Made by a program: the position numbers and the translations under genes. The notes beneath the pieces are model-generated. The model was not told the origin of the DNA. It saw only the letters and a list, made by a program, of their open reading frames with translations, and made no database searches. Positions 47,001 through 56,300 of a stretch of DNA of 64,000 bases are shown here, piece by piece; position 1 is the stretch's first letter; each line of letters starts with the position of its first letter. Source of the stretch: Alentia gelatinosa (lineage: Eukaryota > Annelida > Polychaeta > Phyllodocida > Polynoidae); the NCBI GenBank assembly GCA_950022655.1, contig OX465581.1, positions 109,227,125 to 109,291,124 on the forward strand, in the 5' to 3' direction.

Positions 47001-48375
47001 CCATTCTACTTAATATGAATGAATCACACGACATCGTGTCGTGTTGTATTCATTAGCGATTTTTAGGTTCCATATGTTAAGTATAGAGACGTATGGGTGG
47101 ATAACAAATCAAGATTGGTCACTTTCTCAGTAGTCACATAACCTACGCCCCATTCTTTCAAAACATAAATTTCGTTGATATTCCCCATACAATCTTACAT
47201 CTACACTTATTTACACTCGTGAATCCCACTAACAACCATTTCACACCCAAACTGTCATACCCCTTCACATTCAAACATGCTTGTAATATAAACACTCATT
47301 CCCTCGTATCCCTTTACACCAATACACATTTACATTAAATACTCCTACAGCCCCTTATACCCATAGATCCAGCACCTGGTCCCTTCACATTTGCATATTT
47401 TCCCCTCCAGCTATTCACCCATGGTCTCATACCACTTCACAGTCCTACATAATTACACTCACACATCTATACATGTTCTTTACTTCTTTTTAGGTGCACT
47501 CTGACCACAGTTGATCCCAAAACAGCCACGAAAAACAAGAACCAGGAGCCATTAAATACCCTGAAGTCGTGAGTATCTTACATGATGTACTAAGGTGCCC
47601 ATTCATACTTTACTGGGCATTTGAATCGACAATTCTCGTTGGAGGGACACTATAATGATATCTTGGCTGCCCCAAGGCGTATTAGCTATAGGTGCCTGGG
47701 ATGGAGGTTGATCAGACACAAGAGCATGAGAAACCAGTTTGTGGTACAGTTTTTTTAAACTTAAAAAAAAAATGTTGCGTTACTTTATCGCTTACGACCA
47801 CAACGGAAAAGGTATAGAGATGTTTGAGAGGCCGCATTCAGGGCACTTTTTGCCTTGCTCCTATTTCCTATCCCGGCTCCAGGTGCTGATAATTCAGTGT
47901 CACCACTCAGGTCACCCCCTTTGGTTACGGGTGGATCGGTACGTCTGTGTGTGAAGGTTTTGGACAGTGTATACGCGTTTCCTGTCTGTGTTACGAAGTG
48001 GTGTTGCCTAGGGTGGCTGCCACCTCATGGCGTAGTGATAAATACTGTTTTCCCTCTGTTTGGAGTAGGCCTGTTGTGGTTTCTTGAACTACTCTGAACT
48101 CTTATAAGACTCTCATGAATATGGCTAATTCTATTTGTAGTTAAGGCTATGTTTTGAGGCCTCTTCAAGGTGAGGGAGGGGTGCTTGGTTCTTTTTTGTT
48201 GTCTACATGGGTCTTCGAAAATGAAGTTGTTATAAATGAATGTTTTTACCTGTTGTCTACCAGGTATCGCCCGTGTGCTGGCAATGCACCTTACTTTGGG
48301 ATTTATCTGAACGTCCAGGGAGAGGGCTGCATTAAGGAAGGTGACATGGTGTACGTCACCAGGAAGACGTCATAA
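34762..48375 (+). CDS. mARC: mitochondrial amidoxime-reducing component (mARC, MOSC-domain molybdoenzyme)
   Basis: Molybdenum-cofactor enzyme that reduces N-hydroxylated compounds (amidoximes, hydroxylamines) with electrons from cytochrome b5 and its reductase, anchored in the outer mitochondrial membrane. Exons: 34762-35015, 41798-41980, 43683-43857, 44379-44522, 45487-45548, 47494-47568, 48264-48375; 1005 nt, 334 aa plus TAA, about the usual family length (human paralogue about 337). All junctions are GT-AG and in phase. Visible: an N-terminal membrane anchor at about residues 10-27 (AIVLGVTFMAYFLY) followed by KK, as in signal-anchored mARC; the MOSC N-terminal barrel from about 43 (GTVKKLFIYPVKS); FRPN at 238-241; and C271-D-R-C274 followed by TLTTVDP, where Cys274 aligns with the Mo-binding cysteine. 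Start: first in-frame ATG; a TTG 84 nt upstream is open but not a plausible start. Introns range from about 0.4 to 6.8 kb and are rich in repeats. Confidence 0.95.
35680..35744. mobile_element. hairpin, 25-bp arms (possible MITE core)
   Basis: Left arm 35680-35704 (GTTACTTTCGATAGAATTAT...), 15-base loop, right arm 35720-35744 with one mismatch. Looser inverted homology (CTAATTGG / CCAATTAG) continues outward to about 35,650 and 35,775. It lies in mARC intron 1. Confidence 0.6.
36031..36319 (+). mobile_element. double-hairpin element, copy 3
   Basis: Hairpin 1: GTTTAGGGTCAGAGCT and AGATCTGACCCTAAAC. Hairpin 2: GATCTCACTC to CAGGGGTGAGATAA with core GCCAATGTTAAGTCTATGGG. Aligns with copy 4 at 44,584. 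Confidence 0.65.
36320..39911. other. mARC intron 1, mostly unassigned
   Basis: Contains a GC-rich patch (37,288-37,545) open on both strands with no recognised product, an inverted pair TATTCTCGGGAGCGG (38,752) / CCGCTCCCGAGAATA (39,342) that could bound an element of about 0.6 kb, a fragment of the dispersed repeat at 39,363-39,450, and a short TA run at 39,741. No gene was identified. Confidence 0.35.
39912..40240 (+). mobile_element. solo LTR of a retrotransposon
   Basis: 329 bp beginning TG and ending CA, flanked by TCCC on both sides (39908-39911 and 40241-40244), consistent with a 4-bp target duplication. It contains a TATA box (TATATATA, 39981-39988) and AATAAA (40170-40175) in the right order and spacing for U3-R-U5. 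No internal coding region is present. It is in mARC intron 1, same strand. Confidence 0.6.
40241..41379. other. mARC intron 1, no recognised feature
   Basis: AT-rich. Overlapping short open frames on both strands look accidental. Confidence 0.35.
41380..41774. mobile_element. foldback element enclosing telomere-like repeats
   Basis: The ends GACGTTAGGGCCCACCACC and GGTGGTGGGCCCTAACGTC are inverted and continue inward with AAGTCGGGA-GTTAGGGCCCA. The interior 41,622-41,718 is a degenerate CCCTAA array. The right end is 24 bp before the acceptor of mARC exon 2. Confidence 0.7.
41622..41718 (-). repeat. interstitial telomere-like repeat (TTAGGG on minus strand)
   Basis: CCCTAACCCTAACCCTTACC, CCCTATCCCTAACC and similar units, imperfect. 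It is embedded within the foldback element at 41380-41774. Confidence 0.8.
42345..42497. mobile_element. hairpin element with CATGCTTGTAC/GTACAGCATG arms
   Basis: The long arms include AATTTACGGTTTGTACGG and CCGTACAAACCGTAAATT, with outer ends ACGTCC-AACCATGCTTGTAC and GTACAGCATGGTCAGGACGT. Related to 51,709-51,850. It lies in mARC intron 2. Confidence 0.65.
42520..42840 (+). repeat. dispersed repeat, copy in mARC intron 2
   Basis: Shares GTCCACAAAACnATC, GAATTGCCATATCA-AGGGTATAT and ATGGTTATGRTTTCTGA with 50,760-51,030. Its right end (ATGGTTATGGTATCTGA..GGTAGTGGCT) also appears at 39,363-39,450. Confidence 0.55.
43445..43480 (+). repeat. poly-G tract
   Basis: Nearly 20 consecutive G within CCAGG..GGTCTGG. 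Exact length is likely to be unreliable in assembly. Confidence 0.8.
43879..44035. mobile_element. 157-bp MITE of CAGTAAAACC type, TA target duplication
   Basis: The ends CAGTAAAACCCCG and CGGGGTTTTACTG are exact inverses, with GGGACACCC / GGGTGTCCC inside and TA on both sides (43877-43878, 44036-44037). This is typical of Tc1/mariner-derived MITEs. It starts 22 bp after mARC exon 3. Confidence 0.85.
44584..44876 (+). mobile_element. double-hairpin element, copy 4
   Basis: Matches copy 3 at 36,031: AGTTTAGGGTCAGAGCT, ATCCCATCGAGTTTGAATC and TTCTAAATACTC. Core CCCAATGTTAAGTTTATGGG, end ACCAGGGATGAAATGA. Confidence 0.65.
44877..46343. other. mARC introns 4 and 5, otherwise unassigned
   Basis: Apart from exon 5 (45487-45548) this stretch shows only AT-rich intron sequence. 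Confidence 0.4.
45487..47568 (+). CDS. mARC: mARC exons 5 and 6: molybdenum-ligand region
   Basis: Exon 5 (45487-45548) reads DTWDDIYIGQVKMGNVRGCD and exon 6 (47494-47568) completes the split Arg and reads CTLTTVDPKTATKNKNQEPLNTLK. The intron interrupts the codon just before Cys274, the expected Mo ligand, so correct splicing here is essential for activity. The intron of 1.9 kb contains the 46,344 repeats and the 46,548 hairpin. Confidence 0.92.
46344..46425 (+). repeat. triple AAGGCATCATCCGYC repeat
   Basis: TTAAGGCATCATCCG occurs three times with short spacers. It is related to the GATGCC/GGCATC repeats at 15,968 and 52,329. Confidence 0.6.
46548..46687. mobile_element. long hairpin, ~62-bp arms
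   Basis: The left arm (46548-46610) includes GGACGAAACGGTTCC and GGTCAGTCGTCGATTTCAT. The right arm (46627-46687) is its reverse complement with scattered mismatches. Open frames on both strands here are a by-product of the inverted repeat. Confidence 0.75.
47200..47490 (+). repeat. degenerate pyrimidine/A-rich repeat in mARC intron 5
   Basis: CACTTCACA, CCCTTACACC and ACATTTACA phrases recur without a clean period, immediately before the acceptor of exon 6. Confidence 0.35.
47569..48263. other. mARC intron 6, no recognised feature
   Basis: I see nothing in it beyond short chance frames. Confidence 0.4.
48264..48375 (+). CDS. mARC: mARC exon 7 with stop codon
   Basis: Acceptor ctaccag. The exon encodes YRPCAGNAPYFGIYL, then NVQGEGCIKEGDMVYV and TRKTS, ending with TAA at 48373-48375. 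This is the family's C-terminal pattern (RPC..PYFG.Y, then GxIKxGDxVYV). Confidence 0.93.
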
Positions 48376-49579
48376 ACGACGTCACGGATGCCATGAAGAT
48401 ATACGCCAAGAGTCTACGTGCGATCCAAGGCTACCAAGTACGGCGTCTATATCGCACTATCACCATGGATCTTCAATATATCTTAAAGCGATATGTTATA
48501 GTTTTGGAAAAGAAGTGGTAAAAACTACCAGCAACGGGTGAAAAAGATTTGTTGAAAGATAGCCAGCTACTCCCCAGCTGACACATTTATTTACCCACTC
48601 ATATGAGAAAAGAGATGGATCAGCATCAATATGCCAGGGTTATGCACAGTATTGATGTCAACAGGGATAATGTGTGAGAAAGCAGTCTATCCTTAACAAC
48701 TATGTCAATGGTTTTATGGAATGCATATTTATATTTGCAAAACTGTGGAAATGTAACTTTATTTTCAAAGCATTCAAATTTACCCCTTTATCTGCACACA
48801 GTCACAGAAGGTTAACACAACGAAAGCCAAAGTGGCTTTTGAGGCTATATAGCTAGGCATGGGTGCCCACCAACCGCCGAAGCCGACTTCAGACCTCTCG
48901 ATGCACATTCAATATAATGCAATTGTGCATCGCAGAGTGTGTCGTATTTAGGGGCGGAACCTACCGGGCACACCGACGCGCCTTACGACGCACAACTTAA
49001 TTGAATTGGATGAATTGGGGTGAATTCTGCGTCGGCGTTTGGCGGGTTCTATGCCTTATGCTACATCCTGTTGGTACTAAGCCATATAGAATTGAAATAA
49101 AAGCTTAAAAATATATATAATTCTTAAGATTCAATGACATATTTGATATCATTTATGAAAGTTATTTCAAAATGGGGGTTTAAATGAGGTTACCACTGAA
49201 ATGCAGTTATTTTGCCTAAAACTATTATAAATTGATGTGTGCTTTTGCCGCTTAATGGTAACAAACATGCAATTGTTTTTCGTACAGCGAGGTGCTTATG
49301 GTCCCATAATTTGATTGCCGTTTGTTCGAGCAAACCTGTCGGACCACTTCACTAGTTCAATAATAGGAGGAGGCACAATAGTTGTACGGGACTTAAGTTG
49401 ATAGAACAATAGCCTGAACCATTATTACATACCTTTGGCTGAACGTCTATGAAATACTTCCCGCTACTAGGGGTGCAGTATTAATAATATTCGGGCGCAC
49501 TGTGCCCATCGGGTCAATTGGTACATTAAATAAGTATCTAAAATGGCATGTTTTTTTTTATTTAGGTATGTAATAATAA

Positions 49580-49725
49580 GGAAACGTAGTGACCGAGCCC
49601 GTAGGGATGCCATTCTCGGCCTTTTTATGCCATAAATACGTCCCTTCGCCTGCGGCGTCAGGACGTATTTATGGCATTAAAAAACCTCGAACGGCCATCC
49701 CTTCGGGCTCAGTAACCACGTTTTC
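49580..49725. mobile_element. hairpin element downstream of mARC
   Basis: The arms AAACGTAGTGACCGAGCCCG and CGGGCTCAGTAACCACGTTT enclose a second inner hairpin (AAATACGTCC / GGACGTATTT). It may lie in the longer mARC 3' UTR. Confidence 0.7.
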
Positions 49726-49928
49726 TCTTAATACTTGGGGGTAACTATCTCGAGAACACGATCAATACTGTAGAGGTCACTGCAAATTCCCGGTTACCTC
49801 AAATCACAAGTTGATCAACATTGCCTCCTCAGTGGGCTTTACAGACTACAGCTATCTATTTTTGAGATAATGGAATCTCAATTGTTTGACGATATTCACA
49901 AACTGAATGTTAATGATTTTTTTTTTTC

Positions 49929-49934
49929 AATAAA
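49929..49934 (+). terminator. poly(A) signal AATAAA, distal candidate for mARC
   Basis: A canonical hexamer 27 bp from the opposite-strand signal of the dioxygenase gene. A proximal alternative lies at 49096-49101. Confidence 0.45.
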
Positions 49935-49960
49935 GTACCAACAATACGATGAAGTTTTCG

Positions 49961-49966
49961 TTTATT
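49961..49966 (-). terminator. poly(A) signal AATAAA of the dioxygenase gene
   Basis: TTTATT on the plus strand is the only minus-strand AATAAA between the stop codon (50384-50382) and this point. It gives a 3' UTR of about 0.4 kb. Confidence 0.55.
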
Positions 49967-50381
49967 TCGTAAATGATCGTACATGATTGAAAGGACTGGA
50001 TATCTCATGAATGGATGGTGTGAGTTATTGGTTAAGGCACATCTTCAGACTCTTGGCCAAAGAACAAGTCTTTTCACAATTACAACGAGACGATAACAAG
50101 AGGTTTATCTTGTTACTTCAAAAGGTCGACCATTTAAGTCTACTCTAGAAGAATATCATAAAATACCGCGAAATAAGAAAAGAATGAGGTTATACTTCTT
50201 AGATCCAACTAACACAAAATGTTATCTAACAAACATTTTGAGTGAGATTTGCAATCGTACTGGGCAACCAACGCGTCGTCTCTTAAAAAAAAGAAATATT
50301 TAGAAAACGAGGCGAAAGCACTTCTAGACTCAACCGATGCAATAAAAAAAAGTAAAAGAAATTAAAAAAAAAATGAAAAGC

Positions 50382-53300
50382 TTAGCTATTGAAGGACTCT
50401 TCTAGAGATGGAGACAACTTGAATGCTTTCCGGTACAGCTCCATAGCCTTCATACACTCCCCGTGACACTGCGATAATAAAATGTGATTTTAAATACATT
50501 CTATAATATAAACATAACTGCAGAGTAAATGGTTATGGAAATGAGTCAGCTGCTTGGATACTTAAATATCAGGGTTCTGCTACCTATAATGTTTATGACT
50601 TAATAATCAGAATCTATCCTCAGAGACAATATAATGTAGGAACATATCTTATTATACCCTTATTTGCAGTGACAGGTTTTGAATGCCAGAGTCAATAATC
50701 AATAGTTTACGGCACGGTTGGCTGTAATCACGAGGGGATAAATCATAGTAATACACAAGCGTTAGCCTTAAGTAATTTACAGTCGCCCGTCCACAAAACT
50801 ATCGTTTCTTGTATATCATTCATTGTCGTATATAAATCCTAGAATTGCCATATCATAGGGTATATCATAAGGGAATATTTTATTGTCCTTCAACACAGAG
50901 GGCCTATATTTTGCCCCGTAATCAAAGGGCTTTGTATCCGTAATCAATGGTTATGATTTCTGACAACATAATGGGTAGTGGTTTACTGTGGCTCCATACA
51001 TTTTCAGTAGGGACTTTTGAATCTATGGATAATAAACCCACCTCTAGCCGCTCCGCTTCCTGAACCAGAAGCAAGGCAGCTACCTCAGCTTCATCTACTG
51101 CCGGTCCATCCACGCGCTCGTACATGATGTCTGTTCGCAGTATGTACTTCTGTCCGTTACTAATAGAGATGATAGCGATACAAAATAAATAAGATGTCAG
51201 GGGAATATTCAAGCGGTAAAGAGAATATCATCAATCCATGGTCGTAGATCTGCTTGTTACACCAGATTGCCTTTCACATTTGTTTACACTTATTGACGAG
51301 CATTATAGAAGTACATATGAATTTCACCTAGTAAACATGTACTAGTTTTTCAGATCACAAAGATGTTATCCATGAATAATGTATGGATTGCAAACACTAT
51401 ATAAACAACCACCAATCCGATCTCCAAGAGATTACAAATGAAATGTCCATGAGCAAAGACCCATGATTGGAAATGCGTTTGAGTTCCACTATCGCCGATG
51501 AAAGGCGTGGATTCATCCATTCCCGGCGAATTGAAACATAAGGTGGTTGATTCTGAAGGTATTTCCACATACCTTATGGCCTGACCTTCATGAAGTCTGT
51601 GGTGGTTGAAGATGATGGCAAGACCAGGCTCAGGCTTTACCCGGCATACAACATTCTTCTCTTCAGCACAGTAACGGCCATTGTTGTCCTATAAATAGGT
51701 CAAGACTTATATAGAACGACCTGACCATGCTGTACATGCTACAAAACGAGATGGGGGATTTATTTTACGGAACGAGCCAGAGTTCCGTAAATAACATCAA
51801 TTCCCATCGAGTTTTGTAGCATGTACAAGCATGGTGGGTCGTTCTATATTTATTATATACCCAAAATTAATCAAACTTGTCATGTATTGGCGAAGAAGAC
51901 ATGTCAGCGCGAAAGCCCACATACTGCTGATATTTCAACGTGTGCAGTATAAAAGTGTACTGCACAGGGTTCAGTATACAATTTATACTGCATAGGGAGC
52001 AGCATTACCTAATTATTAAATATACTGCATCTGTCTCCCACAAACGCATATTAACCATTTAAGGCAGGCGCCTGTGGCTGGGCAACAAGGACGGAATACA
52101 GTGTCCCTATACCGCTAGGGGACGATCATATAGTCGTTTGGACCCATATTTTGATTGTTTCATCACTTGATATGAAATGCTTTTGTATTGTTTTGTCTCT
52201 TGCTTAAAAACATCACATACAATGTTATTCCTACATCTTGAGAAAATTATGTTTATTGATCAAATATTTCTTTGTAAGAATCTTCTGTGTATTTTGGAGA
52301 ACAGATGCATCATTTGGCCTGGTCTGGTTGATGCCTCAAGGCATCATTTGTCCTTAAAGGGTTAACAGATACACACTAATATTTGAAGGCTATCCAGAAA
52401 TGCTTAATTTAAACCTAAAGCATGGACCTCGGTGGAATCAATTCTCCACTGATTACGTGGTGGAACATCACACCTGAGTGGCTGCTTAAATGGGATTCAC
52501 ACGATGGGATTCATGTGCCTTACAGGCGTGTTTCTGAGACAAATCCTGCTGAGATTCTGTACTCGAACATAATTTCTTTGTCTAAATTATAGGGTTTCAT
52601 TTCCCAGAGAGAAGTTTTCCCCCTGTAATTGTTGAAAACATTTCCCCCTAAAAAGGAACAGAATCGCATGAGATTTTGAACCCTGTGAGGTACATGGATC
52701 CCACCGTGTGAATTCCACCTTAGTAAACTGTCAGGATCGTGCGAGACCTTATGTGCTGATGTGCCATAGCTCCCACTCTGCACTTTACTCACTTTGAGGC
52801 CATGCAAGTACCGCTTTAACCTATCATATTGTTGAGGCATTTGTGTAACGGTTTGGAGTTATTGTCAATCTTGGTAGTGTCCTTATCAGACCTCGATACA
52901 TCCATACACATACATGTATGCAGCTCTCCTATTACTTACATTGAAACACACAGACAGGCACTGGACTAACAACTTGTTGACGTACCTTGTATAGCTGTTG
53001 AGATTCATCGATGAAATTGGTAGTGCCTCCATCAAACTCACTATTAAGGTAGAGCATGAGAGTGGTCATAGATCTGAGATTGGGATCCTTTACTAGGTGA
53101 CCATCAAAGTGTGGTGCGAAGTGTCCTCCCGATTCGTATTTACAGAGACGAAATACCTACAATGTTCAATATGCTTTTTATAGAATACAGGAGTCTTGTA
53201 TTAATTTCTCAAACCAGATATACATCAGGGGGGTATATCCGAGTACATGTATTATAAAGCAAGAATGGAACATAGAGGGAGGGCATAAATGAGGATCTAT

Positions 53301-56300
53301 TCATAATCAAGTCTGTCAATAGTTGCACAAACTATACTCTTTCTAGTGGTGACATCGCACAATAAATGTCTGAGACCTGATTATTACTAATAAGTCTATC
53401 AATAATTGATAACTACCACAAACGAAGATCCCTCTCCTTTCTCTGTATTTCAGATTTAGGTAACAGACTAACAGATTAGTTAAACAGCCTCATTACCTCA
53501 TTTATCCCACATGGTTTCCACTTGCCCTGTAAAAGGGCACGCACACCATGCACGTGAAGGTCGTGAGGGTCACCATTGATCTCTATATCTGGCAAGTGAG
53601 GCTGAACACGTGACCACAGGACCGCAGCCAATGACTCACTCTCCACCATAATTCTGAAATATAACATCAGCCTGAGTTCAGATCGCAGCCAAAGACCCTT
53701 CTCCACCAGGATTCTGGAATAATATCAGCCTGAGGTAAAAGTCATGGTTAAAGCTTTCTCCAACAAAGTTCTGAAATAGGATTAAAGAAGAAACCAACAA
53801 GTTATGGTCATAGTCGTCGTTCTCCATGAGTTTGATGTGGAGTGATATGAATGCCGAGTGAATATTACGTAGCATTCAAACGAGTTGGAGAATGACTTCT
53901 TTGACCAATACGAGTTGCTTTCTGCATTTATCTCACCCATGTACACACTAAAAGAATGGACAACACAGGCTATAGACCATGGAGAATGGACTGCAATACT
54001 CAGCAATAGGTTCATGGAGAACGAATTCCCAATGTTAAGCCTATGAGACAAAAATACCAGGGGTGAGATAAATATGTGTCCGTGGTAGCGTTAGTTATTA
54101 TAGAAGCAGTCTTTTCACATCAAAGCTCATCTTCATTTTATTCAATCCATAAGGAAGGGGATCCCATTTCATATGTGTTGCACAGCATTAAATCTAATTG
54201 TATCGGTAAGGTATAGTTAAAGATATCGAGGGTAACATTGATGAGTCCTGTTTAAATGTATTCTTCTGTATATAAAGGGCCAAGGAGTGTGTAAGGATTA
54301 CTCATTTTCTGGTGTTTGTAATGCAATAAACATGAAAGTGGGTAGCTGGGGCTAGAGCACATTCAACGATCTGGCGGGGGGAGGGAGTGAATACTACCAT
54401 ATATTTGTGAACAACTCACCGTTCACAGTTTCTGTAGGAGGGTGTAGCGCCATGGATGAAACCAAAGCCAAGTCTCTCGCCTGTCTGTATGTAGTGCTTA
54501 GCCTCCTCCTCAGATAACAAGCCTTGTAGTAAGAAACACTGGTCTCCAAAGTCATGCACCTCTCTGCGCTGTATGCACGACTTCCTCTCTTTCTCAGCGC
54601 CTGTTATAACATTAATATTCTCATTGTTAGAGAGAAGATAGCATGGGCCGCAGGATTGGCCCCGATGTCCTCATGAGAAACTTGACACTGACAACTAAGG
54701 TAGACATACTTTATAATGCATTCATGGAAGGAGCTTTCGGTTGTCTGAAAGATACTTGTTGAGGTTGTAGGTGGTAAGTTAGAAAGGAATATTGTTGTGA
54801 TGCTGTGAAAAACGTGGGTAGAACATACTTTATTTACTGCATTCCAAGAGCTGTGTAACATCCCATATACAACTGGTCGTGTAAGTGACAGTAACCGATG
54901 CCAACTTATCCATGCACATCCATGAACTGTGTAACATTAAAAAGTATACCTGGTAGTGACATTGACAGTACATTTTGTGACAACCTAGTGCCACTTTTTC
55001 AGTTGAAACCAGTGTCCTCTGTGACAGTGTGTGTTATATGTCAGTCAAGTTTGTCCAAGTAAAGTAGACAGTTCCATCAAAACAAAAAAGGAGCATACTG
55101 CATAGCACAGGATAAGACCAGAAGAAAATGCTGATGGACCAGCTGAGCAACAGCTGCAGCAGGCATTTTTCGGCGCACATTTCACGCCTCAATATCACCT
55201 TCTTGATGATAATGAATGGCCTGACCTGGCAATTTATGGGGAAGAATGGACAGAAGGCTTAGAGTTCATGTTCAGGACACATTTTGTCTCGGCCAATGAG
55301 AAATATGATTGGCTGATGCATTATTTACAAAAAACACGGTGTTATTCCTCTGTGAACCGCGATGAAATAAAACCCTGTAGTTTGACCAAGGCTGGAGAGG
55401 TGGTATGTTATGCGTATCTGTGTGGCCTGACCCTGCTTCCCGATTAAATAATAACCTTTGAAAAAAGGTTATCTGTGACCTAAGATGGCTTTTCCTTTAT
55501 GATCATTGAAATGTAATACCAACAAGTCTTCAACAAGTTTTCTCAGACTGCTACATGAAGGTCATCGGGGTTTAAGAAGACAATGAACCTCGTCATTGAG
55601 AGTGGGGTCTCCCATTATAGGCAATAAAATTGCTCAGTTGCTTCTCTAGGCCACGCCAGTGAGATCCAGTTGGGCAGTCTATGTCCTTTTCATAATCAAT
55701 GCGTACTCGCTATTCCCTGAAATGAAGAGTATCAAGACACTGTTCGACAATGCGTTCTCATCAGGAGTATACCAGACCAATGACAGGCCATGAAACTCCA
55801 TTCTAAAATGAGGAATTTGAGCAATATCCTGATTGACTGACTTGGTCTAAAGTCTAGCATCACTCAAGAGATTTACATTGACTCTTTGGAAACTTCAAAG
55901 TGTACAGGTACAAGGATAAAATATGGAAAAAGGGTTGTACCGGTAGGCCTACATGTTCTTGAAGAACTCGGAACTCAACCCTACATAAGGAAATCGTAGT
56001 GAAGCCTGCATTCATACTCTGGTAATGCAGAAGCTACTCTTTAAAACTGGTCAATAAACATTGAAGTAAAACCGCTGAATCCACAGATACCCGTTTACAA
56101 AACACCATTTCCGGATTCAGGTGCTCAGTACTTTGACTATGTAGGTTCGAGATTATATATGTGTCATTCTCCTATCTTTTGGATCCATATTTTTGATAAA
56201 CTTAACAACTGTCATCATAGCTTCGAGACAGAGTTATTCAGAGACAATAGCAGTAAACTAATCTTCAAAAGTAACAAACGAGACCAAAAACAAAATTGTA

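Larger units (their letters stand above)
48376..49934 (+). other. mARC 3' untranslated region and flank
   Basis: There is no coding sequence here. Two plus-strand AATAAA signals are available, at 49096-49101 and 49929-49934, so the 3' UTR may be about 0.75 or 1.55 kb. The hairpin element at 49,580-49,725 would lie in the longer form. Confidence 0.5.
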
